Below are positions 10,650-22,553 of a stretch of DNA of 64,000 nucleotides, in pieces (positions within the stretch are counted from its first letter, which is position 1; every line of letters starts with the position of its first letter). The notes under the pieces were generated by a model. That model saw only the letters and a program-made list of their open reading frames with translations. It did no database searches and was not told where the DNA came from. Source of the DNA: Microdochium bolleyi (Eukaryota > Ascomycota > Sordariomycetes > Xylariales > Microdochiaceae); the NCBI GenBank assembly GCA_001566295.1, contig KQ964246.1, positions 2,914,001 through 2,978,000 on the forward strand. The letters run 5' to 3'. Position numbers and translations under genes: made by a program.

Positions 10650-12572
10650 TCAGAACACGCCTCCGCCGATGATGAACAGACGCTCCTCCTCCCTCCGCGC
10701 CCACTGCATGATCTTGTTGGCCGCCTGCGTGAGGACCGCGCGGGACGTATTGGGCCCCGCGACGCAGTACAGCTCGAACACGGGCGTGACCCAGGCTAGC
10801 GACACCGCGTCGGTCCCGACGCGGTGCAGCACCTTGAGGTGCGAGTGCCGCGCGTGCATGGCGGCGTGTAGCTCGTGGTACAGCGTCATGAGCTTCCGCC
10901 GGGCCACCGGGTCCGCAAAGGCCGGAAGGAGGCTGGGCATGGTGAACTGCACGTTCGCGCGGGACTTGAAGAGGAAGTGGCTTATCATTGATGGCGGTGG
11001 TGGTGGCGTTGATGTTGCGCTGTTGTAGGTAGGCCCTCCGGATATGGCTGCTGGGATTGGGACGATTTCGTGGATCGTTGGGCGGCCGCGCTTGGCCACA
11101 TCGGAGATTGTACTGAGGAGTTTCTTGCGGTGTAGCTCCGCGATGATATCGTCCCGCATCTTCTGCAGGTCGAAGAAGCTCTCCTTGTCTGGGCTGACGA
11201 GGATGATGGCTGTGTCCTGATCTATGTTGGAGCCAGCACCTCCCATGCCGCCACCGGCGTCTGCTTCGCCATCCGATCTTGATGCGGACGGGGAGCTGGA
11301 GCTGTCGTTGTTGTTGTTATCCGGCCGCAAACCGAGCCAGCTCACGTACATATACAGATAGCCTTGGTTGTTGAAAGCCGGCAGGCATAGCGGTATCCAG
11401 TTCTCGCCGCCCGCGGCCTTGATTCCGCCGGACTCGAAGAGCATGTTGAAGATGAGCTGCAGGTCACTCGGGTGCAGCGAGTGCCGGCGTGGGCGTATTA
11501 CGCTGACAAGCTTGCCGCCGGCCACGATGAGGCCGTAGAGGAGGTTGGCATTTCCCCGGGCCTTCAGGAACACATTGTTGATGGCGTGCCGGTGGGATTT
11601 GCGCAGCTTCAGACATTCGAGTGCGCCGAGAAGGGCCGACGGCGAGCCCTTGGTAAAACTGTCTGCCAGCGATGAGAGTAGTGACTCGGTTCCTTGCAGC
11701 GGCTTGCGGAGGTCTGATGACGGCCTATTCACGAAGATCTTGGTCAACGTAGGCAGTGTCAGGGTCGAGAGGATCTGCATGTACAGAGCATCGAGCTGGA
11801 ACCGAAGCTGCTGATCGCTCTCGCCGAGGCTGCTTATCGCGACGAGGTATAGAGGCCCTTTGGTCATGATGACGAACCGAGTCTTGCCCGCTGTGAAACC
11901 TTGGAGGGGGTCTTTCGAGCTCTCGTAGAAAGAGATGATTGTCTGCACGACGCCCATGGACGAGTTGATGAGTCCAAGATCGCCATGCCTGCTGTAGATC
12001 GGCTTCCCTGCCGATGACAGGACCATATAATGCTTTAGCTTGGACTTCCAGAGGGCGAGTCTGTCATCGTCTGACATGCCGCCCTCTGACTCCCCAGGTA
12101 TCGGATCGAACTCGGTCTCAAAAAAATCCAAATAATCGTCCTGGTCGTTGTCTGCTGTGTTTTCAAAGGGCTGCACAGCCGCAGACTGCGAACGCAGCAA
12201 GGCCCAGGCAGGGCTCTTCCTACTTGCGTCACCGCCAAGCAGACTTTCGAGATCCCCTGGTGGCCGAGCCGTAGGGGCATAACTCATGATGCTCATGTTG
12301 TCCTCGGCGTCACCACTGACGGGACTTGCCCGGTCGCGATTAAGCGGGCTCGTGGCCCTCGAGCCTCCGGCCACGTCATTGATGTCCGTGGTGAAGGTAC
12401 CTCTGGTGCCATCCGGGAAGGCGAGGGTCTGGATGTTCATGGAGGAGATGGCCGTGGTGGGTTTCGACTGCAGTCCGGGCCGCGGGGGCAGAGGGGGCCG
12501 CCGATGCTCATTGTCGTCGTCTGCGTCTGTGTCTGCGCCGGCGCTGGGCGGACGGGCATCGTCTGAGCCCAT
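10650..12572 (-). CDS. MON1: Vacuolar fusion protein Mon1
   Basis: A single-exon gene of 640 residues. The first ~150 residues are acidic, Pro/Ser-rich and likely disordered. The conserved part starts near residue 170 with LKHYMVLSSAGKPIYSRHGD, the hallmark first longin domain of Mon1, followed by GLINSSMGVVQTIISFYE. A second longin-like block and the C-terminal AWVTPVFELYCVAGP motif are also present. Mon1 pairs with Ccz1 as the guanine nucleotide exchange factor for Rab7/Ypt7 on late endosomes and vacuoles and is needed for autophagy and vacuole fusion. The ATG at 12572 was preferred to a GTG two codons upstream. A Gly/Ser/Asp-rich insertion (about residues 425-455) sits between the longin blocks. 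The gene is head-to-head with DOP1. Confidence 0.93.
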   Translation of the reverse strand: MGSDDARPPSAGADTDADDDNEHRRPPLPPRPGLQSKPTTAISSMNIQTLAFPDGTRGTFTTDINDVAGGSRATSPLNRDRASPVSGDAEDNMSIMSYAPTARPPGDLESLLGGDASRKSPAWALLRSQSAAVQPFENTADNDQDDYLDFFETEFDPIPGESEGGMSDDDRLALWKSKLKHYMVLSSAGKPIYSRHGDLGLINSSMGVVQTIISFYESSKDPLQGFTAGKTRFVIMTKGPLYLVAISSLGESDQQLRFQLDALYMQILSTLTLPTLTKIFVNRPSSDLRKPLQGTESLLSSLADSFTKGSPSALLGALECLKLRKSHRHAINNVFLKARGNANLLYGLIVAGGKLVSVIRPRRHSLHPSDLQLIFNMLFESGGIKAAGGENWIPLCLPAFNNQGYLYMYVSWLGLRPDNNNNDSSSSPSASRSDGEADAGGGMGGAGSNIDQDTAIILVSPDKESFFDLQKMRDDIIAELHRKKLLSTISDVAKRGRPTIHEIVPIPAAISGGPTYNSATSTPPPPPSMISHFLFKSRANVQFTMPSLLPAFADPVARRKLMTLYHELHAAMHARHSHLKVLHRVGTDAVSLAWVTPVFELYCVAGPNTSRAVLTQAANKIMQWARREEERLFIIGGGVF

Positions 12573-13356
12573 GGTCACGAAGGTGATAGCTGGGCGCGCA
12601 CCATCTCGCTAATCTCACGGGCTGAGAGGGCGAGGCTATCGTGCGATCCTCTGGCTCAGGGTTGTCGCTCTGGCAAGAGGTTTCAGTTCAGGCTTGCAGC
12701 CAGGCGCCCATCGCTTTAACCCCGCCGGCAAGCAGGTGGCTCTGATACCCAAGCCACCTGGGCAGCTTTCAAGGCAGCCTCGGAGCCGAGACTGTGGTTA
12801 TTCAAGGCGGGACGGATCGTGAGAGTGCGCGTAAGAAGGCTGATCTATTCTGAGCTGGCCTGCATGGATCGCAAGCTTGAGGTGATGGATTCCAAGCTGC
12901 TGGGTCACGGCTTGCCTGCGGTGTGACAATGACGCAAAGCGTTCTGGGCGTGCTCTCCAGAGGTCGCTCGCAAGCTCCAAGTCCTCCAGGCCTTCAAGCT
13001 CCCCGCTAGTCCAGGCATTGTTAGGGCGCGCTGCAGGGGCAGCTGCAAGCCTCTCGGGGCCTCAACGTCAGTGGACCCCTGAGAGGAGCAAAGTAGCGGT
13101 ACATCCGGCTGCTGGCAGACTGCTGCCGCCGCTGCAGTCACTGTACCGCTGGAGCTCTTGCCAGATCGTCCCTCCCCACACTCATGGCAGATGCCTGTTG
13201 CGACTGCATCGTGTCTCGCATCCGGCCAACTGGTCCTCTGTCAACAACAATCACAACCTCTCCCTTGCTATCACGCTCGGCAGCTCCCGACTTGCGAACA
13301 CTGCGGCATACGGGCAATGAGTTCCACAGCTCTCCCAGCCCCGAAGCTCGCCCATA
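12573..13356. promoter_or_regulatory. Divergent promoter region, MON1 / DOP1
   Basis: The 784 bp between the two ATGs must hold both promoters. ORFs in it are short and unsupported. I see no clear TATA box; no specific factor site is claimed. Confidence 0.5.
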
Positions 13357-16300
13357 ATGGCCCTTGAGCCCGGACCCCGCCGCTCCATGTCCCCAGAGAG
13401 CTCCGGCCGCGCATCGCCAAATCCGCGACAGTGGAGGAACCAGCTCGGCGCAGGTGCATATCTAGATTCCCACCTCCCTCGGAAGAGACCATACTGACAT
13501 CAAGTGGTGGATCATAGACGACTCTGCCGCTACCAAGGATAAACACTACCGCAAATATGCCTCGGGCGTCGACCGATCGCTCTCGCTCTTCGAGACAGCT
13601 CTGCAAGAATGGGCCGACTACATCTCCTGCCTCAGTAGGCTACTCAAGGCCTTGCAGGCTCGACCCGCAACCATAACGGCCGTGCCCTCGAAAGCGCTGG
13701 TTTCCAAACGCCTTGCGCAATGCCTAAACCCGTCTTTGCCGTCCGGCGTGCATCAGAAGGCGCTCGAGGTATACAGATATATCTTCTCATTTATAGGTGC
13801 TGATGGCTTGTCCCGAGACTTGCCCCTCTACCTGCCTGGCCTCGCAACCGTCCTATCATTCGCCTCATTGACAGTCCGTGGCCCGTTCCTCGATCTGCTC
13901 GAAACATACTTCCTCAAGGTGGACCCCAAAGCTCTGCGACCAGCTCTGAAGTCGATAATCCTCGCACTTCTCCCGGGACTCGAGGAAGAGACCAGCGAAG
14001 ACTTCGATCGGACACTTAGACTGGTGGAGAGCTTCAAGATCGCCGTGCGAGAACCTCACGGCAAGCAACTCTCGGAGATCCACTCGACGGGCGATGACTT
14101 CTTCTGGCAATGCTTCTTCCTCGCCACAATCACTGGCTCAACCCGCCGAACTGGCGCTTTGGCATATCTCGTTCGTCACCTTCCCAGGCTTGGACAAACC
14201 GATGCCGCGGGCGAGTCAGCTGAGCATGCCGACGACCTTGCTGCCTTGGTAACATCACCTGAACCTGGCCTTCTACTTCGATGTTTCGCCGCTGGTCTCC
14301 TTGACGAGCAGCTGCTCATCCAACGGGGCTTCCTCGACCTGCTCGTGACTCACTTGCCACTGCATTCTCGAATTTTGCAAACACGCGTCAAGGAGAACGA
14401 TATCGAGCTTCTGCTGCAGGCTGCTGTTGGCGTGGTGACTCGCCGAGATATGAGTCTCAACCGGCGATTGTGGGCGTGGTTCCTTGGACCTGAACCCTCT
14501 GCTGCCGATCGCGACGTCAGCCCGGAATCACCAGTCTCACCACCAGAGCCTACGCCGGGCTTCTTGGCTTCATCAACGAGCTACTTCGAGGAGCATGGTC
14601 TGCACTCTCTTAGCCATGCTCTGCTGTCCATGATCAACTCAGCTGCTGGGGAAAGTGCTACCGAACGGGCTCGACCATACAGGATCTGCCTGTCCTTGAT
14701 GGATAGATGGGAGATTGGCGGCCTTGTCGTCCCCGAAGTCTTTTTGCCGTTGATCACAAGCGTCAAGGACTTCAAGTCGAAAGCGTCAACAAAGGCCGAG
14801 TTCAATGAAGTTCTGCGTAGCGCCAGTGTCTTCTTTGACGGCGTTGAGAGCGGACTGATCTATGGCGAGCTCGTTGGCCTGGTGGCGCAAGCCTTGGGCC
14901 CTGGAAGCGCGACACTGGCTCAGCGGAACGAGTCGCTCGCCCTTGTGCAGTTCATAATGGCTCACTTCAATATCAGGGAAGAAGAAATGGTCACAATCCA
15001 TGCCCCCCTAGCTGCGCTCGCAATTCTGGCTATGCTAGAAGATGTCAAGGACAGAAAGGAGACGATGAAGCGTACTACAGACCCTGTCTCAGATGTGTTG
15101 ATCGGCCAGGCTCTGGAGACCGTCTTGCAACTTGTTGACATGATTCCGGAGAGAGCTTTCCCACTCAGATCTGGCCGGGAGAACTCAGCTGCATCCGTAG
15201 ATGCGCCTGTGCTAGCCTCGACGTCAAATAGCGAGCTCCTCAAGCGAATCAGAGAGTTCTACGTTTCGGAGCAGGGCAACTTGGAGGCAGGCCCGATCCC
15301 GTTCTCGGCCAGATCAACAGGGCAGATGCTGCTGCAGAAAGCCTGCAGCACCACATGCAATAGCCTTACCTCCGGACTTCCTGCTGCTTCAATTTCGATT
15401 AAGAGTCGGCTTTTAGGGTTGTTGTTGTCGAAAGCTCCCAAAGAATACCCGATAGATATCGACGAGTTGGTCCATTCAATACAAGCTCGGCTTTCAGAGG
15501 AGGACCTCGAGTTCCTTTCATTCAAGTCGATGCTCTTCATCTCCACTCAGCTGTACACTGGGGAGCGAATACCGACAGGCCTTCTCTCGAAGCTCGTCCA
15601 TCCTTTTGTGCGACACGCATGGAACTTCTTATCTCTTTCCAACCCAAAGTATCATGTCGAAGCTGTACGTGGATTGTGGCAGCTGCAATCAGCCCTGTCA
15701 CTCTCCAGCCGCGAAGTTGAGGCTGTGCTTACCGAGCTGATGACGAAAGACGACAGCATCGGAACATTTGCAGTCCGCGGGGCTGACCCGGGACGGAGCT
15801 TCGCTATTCTCTGGACACACTCCTTGCAGGATAATCCATCTCATCACGATCGCCGAGGACTAAGAAGTCCGATTATAGAGGTTAAGCCCAGTCTGAGACT
15901 TGCGGGGATGGATCACTACAAAGTCATGCTTACTCGACCGCTGTTCTCGATGCTTGACGGACTACATGATGAGCGAGTGCAGTTGTTCATGACAGCCAAG
16001 ATGTGGCTGGGCAACATGGTTGGCATCGAGAAGTAAGTATCTTGGAGTGCAATATTGGAGGCGGTAGGAAGTTGGCTAACTGTGGTAGGCTCTTGTTGAT
16101 CTTCATCGACAAATTTGCGGCGTTCACATTTCTTCATGGCGCCAAGGGTACCCCAAAGGCCTCATCGAAGCAGCCAATGACCTTTGATGAGAACGCTGAT
16201 TTGGATCTGGCTATCTACTACATTCGGACACTCTCCAATGTTCTCCGTTGGGCGCCCGAAGCTTTCTGGGGCGTACTCGCAACACGTGTCATTGAGCACC

Positions 16301-19226
16301 CAGAGCCGAGCCTCATACAGATCAGTATGTATCGAGTCTGTCGACTTCCCAAAATCTAGCGTCCACCATGACTGACACATTCCTCCAGCTGGATCCGAGG
16401 GCGGCTTCTCTCTTCAAGAATTCTTCCTGCAGGCCTGCCTGCGGTGCATTGCCGGCACCACTATCTCGGGCGACGACAGCAGACTGCCTTTAATCGCCCA
16501 GCTTCACCGCAGTGCTTTGATTCTTTTGCAACAGATTTTGGGCAGCTCGTATGCGGAGTCTTTGAACAAGATCAATATTCAGGATGCCCTGGTCGAGAGA
16601 CTGGTGCAGTCTCTGCACGGCCCTGACCCGTATGTACAGGTGATGCTCATGGACGTCGTCGTTTCTGCTCTGAAGCTGCAATCTACAGCAGGACACGAAG
16701 ACTTGCCACCCCAATCACCAACAGCTGAGAAGCGAAGTCTTCATCAACCTGCAGGAAGTGTACGGCCCTCCGGCGCATCCGTAGACCAGCTACCAGAACC
16801 CTCTCCAGTTCCTGTGGCGCTGCTGCAATGCATACAAGCCGGTCTGGCGTCGTCAAACAGTCGCCCTGTATTGGACAGTTGGGTAGCCTTCCTCGTGGAA
16901 GTTCTCCCATTGTATTCCCGATCGATATTTCAAGTGTTGATCCCGTTAGTGGAGACACTCTGCACTGAGGTTGGCACAACTTTCAACACCTTGAGAGCAA
17001 CTTTCAAGGACGACGACTCAGAGATACAAGCTACAAGTGCGCCTGAGACAACGCTGATCTCGTTGCTCAATGCACTGGAGCAAGTCCTTGCCAAGGGGCA
17101 TGAGTGCTTGCTGATAGAGGAGAGCAAGACTGTCGTTGTCAAAAGCCCAGACCAACCTCAGGGCTTTTTTGGCACCATGGTCTCAGGCGTCTTCAACTCT
17201 GAGCATCACCAAACACGCAGTGCGACTGCTAATGACCGACTGACCGTCCTGCTCGCGTTCCAAGATGCTGTGCGGATATGCTTCAAGATCTGGTCATGGG
17301 GTCAAGGCAGTGAAGCTGGCACGCTAGACACGGAATCTGCTGCATCATTCAACTATACGTCTCTGCGTATGCGAAACCGAGCCAGGAGGCTGCTCGAGCA
17401 CGTCTTCGCGGCAGAGGCCCTCGAGTGTCTTGAAACTGTCGTGGATATCTGGCGGTCGAGCCTCAATGATGCTGATATTTCGAAACATTCCGCAGTATTC
17501 AGCCTGCTGCCTGCCCTCGATGGGTCACGGCCAGCAAATACCATGCCCGCTATATTCAACGCAATATACAGCCGCAGTAACCCCGGCGCGCTCGAGCCAT
17601 CCAGGAAGTCGACTCTGACAATATCGCTGCAAGACACTGATCTTGTGATATTCCTCGTCGATTACGCAAAGTCTCTCGAAGATGATGCAATGGATGAGAT
17701 CTGGCAGGATTGTATGACGTTCCTCAGGGACCTCCTCACCAATCCGTTTCCTCACAGACAAACATTGCCCAGCCTCATCGAGTTCGCGGCAATTCTGGGC
17801 GAGAAGGTAGACAACACAAACTTTGGTGAGCAGAAGAGAATGCGACGCGAGCTCGGCGTAAGTTTAAGCATATGAAGATCCGCCCCGAGACCAGAGAGGT
17901 TAATCTGTTTTTTAGGACATCTTCCTGAGGCTACTCACTGCCCTGTTCACCACCAGGCCTGCCACCTTTGCCGATGCCTCATTAAGCGATAAGGAGAAGA
18001 ATGGTAAAGGACCGCCAGCTGCCTCGAACAGTCCCCAACAGAGAGCCGATGACGTGGTTGGTATCCTCGCGCAAATAGTACCAAGCCTGCCCAAGATCCT
18101 TGTCGAGTCCGATCGCGTTCTTACAGCAGCTGGGACAATCTCTGCCAATGTGGTTGGCCCTAGTATCCGATCCAAGGGGTTTCCCGAAACAATTTCGAAG
18201 AGCATGTTGACACTCTTACACGAGCTCACTCGCCTGCAGAACAACCAAAAAACATGGAAGAAGGACATTGGGGATGCTTTTAACGACCCTCGTTTCTTCT
18301 CCTCCCCAACGCAGCTGGTCCGGAGCGACTGGCTACCACTTCTCCACCAATGGACTCGATCTGATAAAGAGCGTGTCACCGAGATCCTTGGCCGCATCAC
18401 ACCACCAACAACAGCTGGTATTGTCTTTGGTGTCGGCGCTACATCTGCACGTCTCGAAGCCGACCGCAAGACACAGCTCAATCTCCGTCGTGTTGCCACT
18501 TTGATTTTGGCATCTGGCACCGATGCCTTTGTGGCGGATCTACCTGCGATACTGGAGCGTCTTGTCGAGCTTCTCGCAGCAACTGCAACCTCGTCGCCAT
18601 CCTCTACGACAAGAGCCGAGATCTACATGGTGATCCGCGCGCTGACGCTGCGTACCTCTGCTGTACACTTGTCTCCACTCTGGCCAGTTGTGAACGCTGA
18701 GATACACGAGGCGATTGCCTCAGTCGTCGCGCCGGACAACACCCCGAGCGCGGACACTTTCAACAACACTTCGATCCTGCAGGCCTGCAAGCTGCTTGAC
18801 GTCCTCGTCACCGTGGCGCCGGACGATTTCCAGCTTCACGAGTGGCTCTTCGTGACCGACACTATAGATGCGATCTACAGGTCGCCGTCTTATCAGCCCG
18901 TCGCTCTAGTCGACGAGCTATCTGAAGAGCTTGGCACTTCTATTGGGGCGCAAAGCCATGCTCTGCATACTGAATCTGGCTCGTCAAACGCCGCTGCGAT
19001 TGGGCAGCAGCGGCGACCGTTGCTAGGGCCTGGTGGGATCAACGAAGAGCTGGCCGTTGATCGTAAGGACGAGTTAGTGGCAAAGATCCTAAGACCTTTC
19101 TTTGGCCAGCTGAGCATCTTCGCGTTCGAGTCGACGTACGCCATGGGTACAGTGGACGAGGAGTGGTGTGTGATGAGCTTGCTGCGGGATTTGTTTGACG
19201 AGCGAAGCATTGTTCGAGCATTGTAG
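13357..19226 (+). CDS. DOP1: Dopey family protein Dop1
   Basis: Five exons, join(13357..13453, 13518..16032, 16089..16324, 16389..17857, 17916..19226), encode 1875 residues, the expected size for fungal Dop1. The first exon begins MALEPGPRRSMSPESSGRAS; splicing gives KDKHYRKYASGVDRSLSLF and LQEWADYISCLSRLLKALQ, the diagnostic Dopey N-terminal domain. The rest is helical-repeat-like with Leu-rich segments and a conserved C-terminus. All intron phases agree; the first donor is a weak GTGCAT, the others GTAAGT or GTATGT. Dop1 works with Mon2 at the trans-Golgi/endosome in membrane recycling and cell polarity; in Aspergillus the homologue affects hyphal morphogenesis. Despite the names, its divergent neighbour MON1 is not the known partner. 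Confidence 0.93.
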
Positions 19227-19366
19227 ATACTCATATATCAGAGCGTAACGATAGATTTAGTTCCAACCCGGACATTGAACGTAGACTCGAACTGCCTCAA
19301 AACTTCAGCATGGCGGCCTATTGTGACGCTTTGGGGTTGTCCGTAACTTGTCCTGTGGTGTGCTCT

Positions 19367-20485
19367 TCAGCTACTTGGTGCGGCTACTATTTCTGCCGTC
19401 GTGGAAGCAGGAATATACGCAACAAGCGCCTTGCTCGCGCCCTGGACGCAGTACTGCGCGACATCGATCTTCTTCGTCTCCCCGCCGCCTGACTCGTCGG
19501 AGGGAGCAAGGCTGGCGATCTGCCGCAGATCGCTGGTCCGCGGGAGATACAAGGCATGGTCCATGAAGTTGTATGCCCCGTGCAGCTGCGCGAGGTTGTA
19601 CGGCTCCATGCCCGACAGGTCAAAGACCTCGTCCGTGCTGTACCCTGGGCCGCCCCACGGCGGGGAGGCGAATATCACCGTCGTCGCGACGTCCACGATC
19701 AGGTCTTCCGACAGCAAGAGCCGCGCGTCCCCTGGTCCCGTGCCAGTCGTGGTGGCGGCGGCGGCGGCCGATACTCTCCGCAGCAGCTCGAGATACTCGA
19801 AGCTGTCCCCGTTGATCCAGACGATGCGGTCCGCGACCTCGGCGCCGTACAGGGACGCGTTGTGCTGCGCACACGCGAGGGTCGCCGAGTCGCGCTCGAT
19901 GGCGACGACCTTGTCCCACCGGAACGCGTCGGGCTCGTCGGGGCTCTGCGCCGCCTGGGCGAAGGCGATGCTGTTCATGCCGACGCCCGCGAAGCAGTCT
20001 ATTATCACGCGCTTATGGGCCGGGGTGGAGGCGGCCATCTCTGTGGCGATTTGGCTGTGCAATAGCTCATGTCAGTGATCTGGTCTGGGGGGATTCTGGA
20101 GATGGGAGGTTGTGGTGTCGCTGGAAGATGTCTGGGATGGTACTTACATGGCTACAGGCTCAGGAGTGACGCCGAACCAGGCATCGTGGGTGAGATGGAT
20201 GCCATCGTCGTAGTAGGGGAATATTGTGTACCTCTGATGCCAGTATCTGGTTGTGACCGCGGGTCCTGTCAGCAAGGCACCATGAAAGATTTTGAGACTG
20301 GTCGAGAAACTTGGAAAACAGTGATATAAAAGTAGTGAGACTATAATGAGCGGGCTGCGAGGAGAGTGTCCGTCAGGAAGGGCTCACTTTTGGAGATCCC
20401 ATGGGACCTGGCTGACGTCCGTCCAGTGGTTGCAATCCTCGGTGAGCGGGAGGGCCTTGACGGACTTCATTGTGGGCGGATTCAT
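19367..20485 (-). CDS. TGS1: Trimethylguanosine synthase Tgs1
   Basis: Three exons, complement(join(19367..20054, 20148..20246, 20388..20485)), give 294 residues, close to the yeast enzyme. Splicing joins VPWDLQK to YWHQRY and continues through DAWFGVTPEPVA, a block specific to Tgs1. The S-adenosylmethionine-binding motif DCFAGVGMN is at residues 85-93 and the catalytic SPPWGGPGY motif starts at residue 196, with the Trp expected to stack on the cap guanine. The enzyme converts m7G caps of snRNAs and snoRNAs to 2,2,7-trimethylguanosine in the nucleus. An Ala/Thr/Gly-rich insert (about residues 161-176) separates two core strands and looks lineage-specific. The gene converges on DOP1 (140 bp between stops) and diverges from GRH1. 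Confidence 0.92.
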
Positions 20486-20892
20486 GGTCTACTACAAAAC
20501 TGGAATGTGCTTGCCTAATGCTGCAATGAAGCTGGAGTGATCGTCAACTTTTTAGGTGGTTCAGACCGACATGAGGAGATCCACTTGAGCTTGAGCTCCG
20601 CTGGGTTCAGGGTCCAGCGCTGTTCTGGATGCTGTGGCGCAGCAGTTGACTCGCTGTGCCTGGCACGTTCAGCGGCTGCAAGCGGCCAGAGAGCTAGAGC
20701 TACAGGGCAGCCTTTGATCGTACCTGACAGCTTGCCTCCCCACCAGCTCCAAACATCGTCATAACCTCAGCACCTCCACGGCAGCCCCAACCGCCAAACC
20801 ACGACGAAAATGATATAAGCAGCAATCCGCAGCGCCCGCTTCCATCCCGTCTCCAGATCAGCCAGCCAGTAACCTCTTAGAACACCGCCACC
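20486..20892. promoter_or_regulatory. Divergent promoter region, TGS1 / GRH1
   Basis: About 400 bp between two opposite start codons. The GRH1 start has a strong context (GCCACCATG). No other feature is evident. Confidence 0.5.
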
Positions 20893-22139
20893 ATGTTCAA
20901 CGCCCTCAATCGCTTCATATCACGCCTCGACGGCGACCCCTCGTCCCACCAGCAGCAGGGCCCGAAGGAGAGCCACGGCTACGGCTTCCAGATCCTGCGC
21001 AACACCAACCTCGAGCTCCACGCCGAGCCCTGGTTCGACTATGTTGTCGGCATCAACGGGCGCATGATTGTACGTGGACTATTTAGCCCGCGTTTCCTCC
21101 ATGCTCGTCCCTGGAGCTCGAACACTGACACAGCCCCTCCCCGACGTTGTAGGACAACCCAGACCCGAACCTCTTCGCCCAAGAAGTCCGCAACTGCGCC
21201 GGCGCCACCGTGGCTCTGGGCCTCTGGAGCGCAAAGGGCCAGCGCACGCGCGTCCTGCACATCCCCATAAGCCCCGACAACGCCGCGCTCGGCCTCTCTC
21301 TGCAGTGGGCGCCCCTCGCCCTCGCCGCCAACGTCTGGCACGTCCTCGACGTCCCCGCCAACTCGCCGGCCGACCTCGCGGGCCTGCTCCCTTACAGCGA
21401 CTACATCCTGGGCACCCCCGACGGCTCGCTGCACGGCGAGAGCGGGCTCGGCGAGCTCGTTGAAGACTTCATCGGCCGGCCCCTGAAGCTGTGGGTGTAC
21501 AACAACGAGTACAACGTCACGCGCGAGCTCGAGATCGTGCCGAGCCGCGAGTGGGGCGGCGAGGGAGCGCTCGGCTGCGTGCTGGGCTTCGGCGCGCTGC
21601 ACAGGCTGCCCGCGCCGCTGAGCGAGCCGGTCGAGGGTCCCGGGGAGACCATGTTCGACGGCGGCGAGAACGATCCTTCTGCGGTGGGCAACATGTTTGG
21701 AGGCGGACAGCAGCAGGGTGTCGGTGCGGGTGCGGGCAGCTTCACGACCCTGGCGGCGCCGCCCCCGCCGCCTGGCGGGAACGTATACACGAACAACTTC
21801 TCGAACTCGTCCTCGCCAGCACCACCCTTGAGCTCTCAGCATGCCCCACCGCCAGGAGGTGACTTCCTGGTTCCTGCGCAAATAGCCTCGCCCCCAACAG
21901 GAGGCGCACTGCCGACGAGAAGCAAAAAGAAGGACCGGCATCATGGAGCGACGAATCGTGGAGGGGGCATGGACGACTACTTTGCCGAGCAGGAGAAGAA
22001 GAGTAAGGAGCTAGACGGCTCGATATCAGCCAGCAGGACGCCGCCGCCGCCACCGCCAAAGGCTGGAGGGCCTCCACCACCACCGAAGGCTAGCAGATCA
22101 GGGACGGCTACACCAGCCCAGGAAGAAGAGAAGAGCTGA
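20893..22139 (+). CDS. GRH1: GRASP-type Golgi stacking/unconventional secretion protein (Grh1)
   Basis: join(20893..21069, 21153..22139) encodes 387 residues. Two PDZ-like GRASP domains are clear: ESHGYGFQILRN and WFDYVVGINGRMID in the first, GLSLQWAPLALAANVWHVLD and GLLPYSDYILGTPDG in the second. The C-terminal third is Gly/Pro-rich and low complexity, ending in proline runs (PPPPPPKAGGPPPPPK), as in the SPR region of the family. Residue 2 is Phe, not Gly, so animal-type N-myristoylation is excluded; instead MFNALNRFISRL can form an amphipathic helix as in yeast Grh1. The family tethers Golgi/COPII membranes and is needed for unconventional secretion. The donor is GTACGT and the acceptor TTGTAG, phase 0. 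Confidence 0.93.
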
Positions 22140-22553
22140 GAAAAGGGCACGCGAGGATGAGAGGCGTTTTGTCTAGTGCACAGCACCCGGACAAGAAATC
22201 CACAGGCATTTTTGTCTACCCTGGTTGACACATGTTCACTGGTTTTGATCCGTCTTGTGAGCTGCAATGTCATGCAGTGTGTCTATTTGTGCTACTCGCC
22301 TTGACAGCCGGACAGTCCCCGATGGACTCGCTCCAAATCGGTCAACGTATTCAGCTGACCCCGGGCCTCAGCTATGTACAACTAAGCTTTTCATGTACGG
22401 TCGGTCGGAATGCCCTTCAGATCAAAGATGAGCATTTCAGTCGGTAGTGTTCTTTGCACTCCCTGAGTAAGAAGACGCGAAGCACCCTCGTCAACTGCTC
22501 TGTGTGTCGTCGCCTAGAATTGTTCTTTCCCCCCATATCAACCGGCCTCGTCT
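22140..22553. other. Intergenic between convergent GRH1 and OST2
   Basis: Must contain both 3' UTRs. No ORF with family features and no repeat was seen. Confidence 0.6.

Noticed and set aside
10650..19226. MON1 and DOP1 as a functional pair by name
   Set aside because: Dop1's known partner is Mon2, a different protein; adjacency to MON1 is not evidence of a complex.
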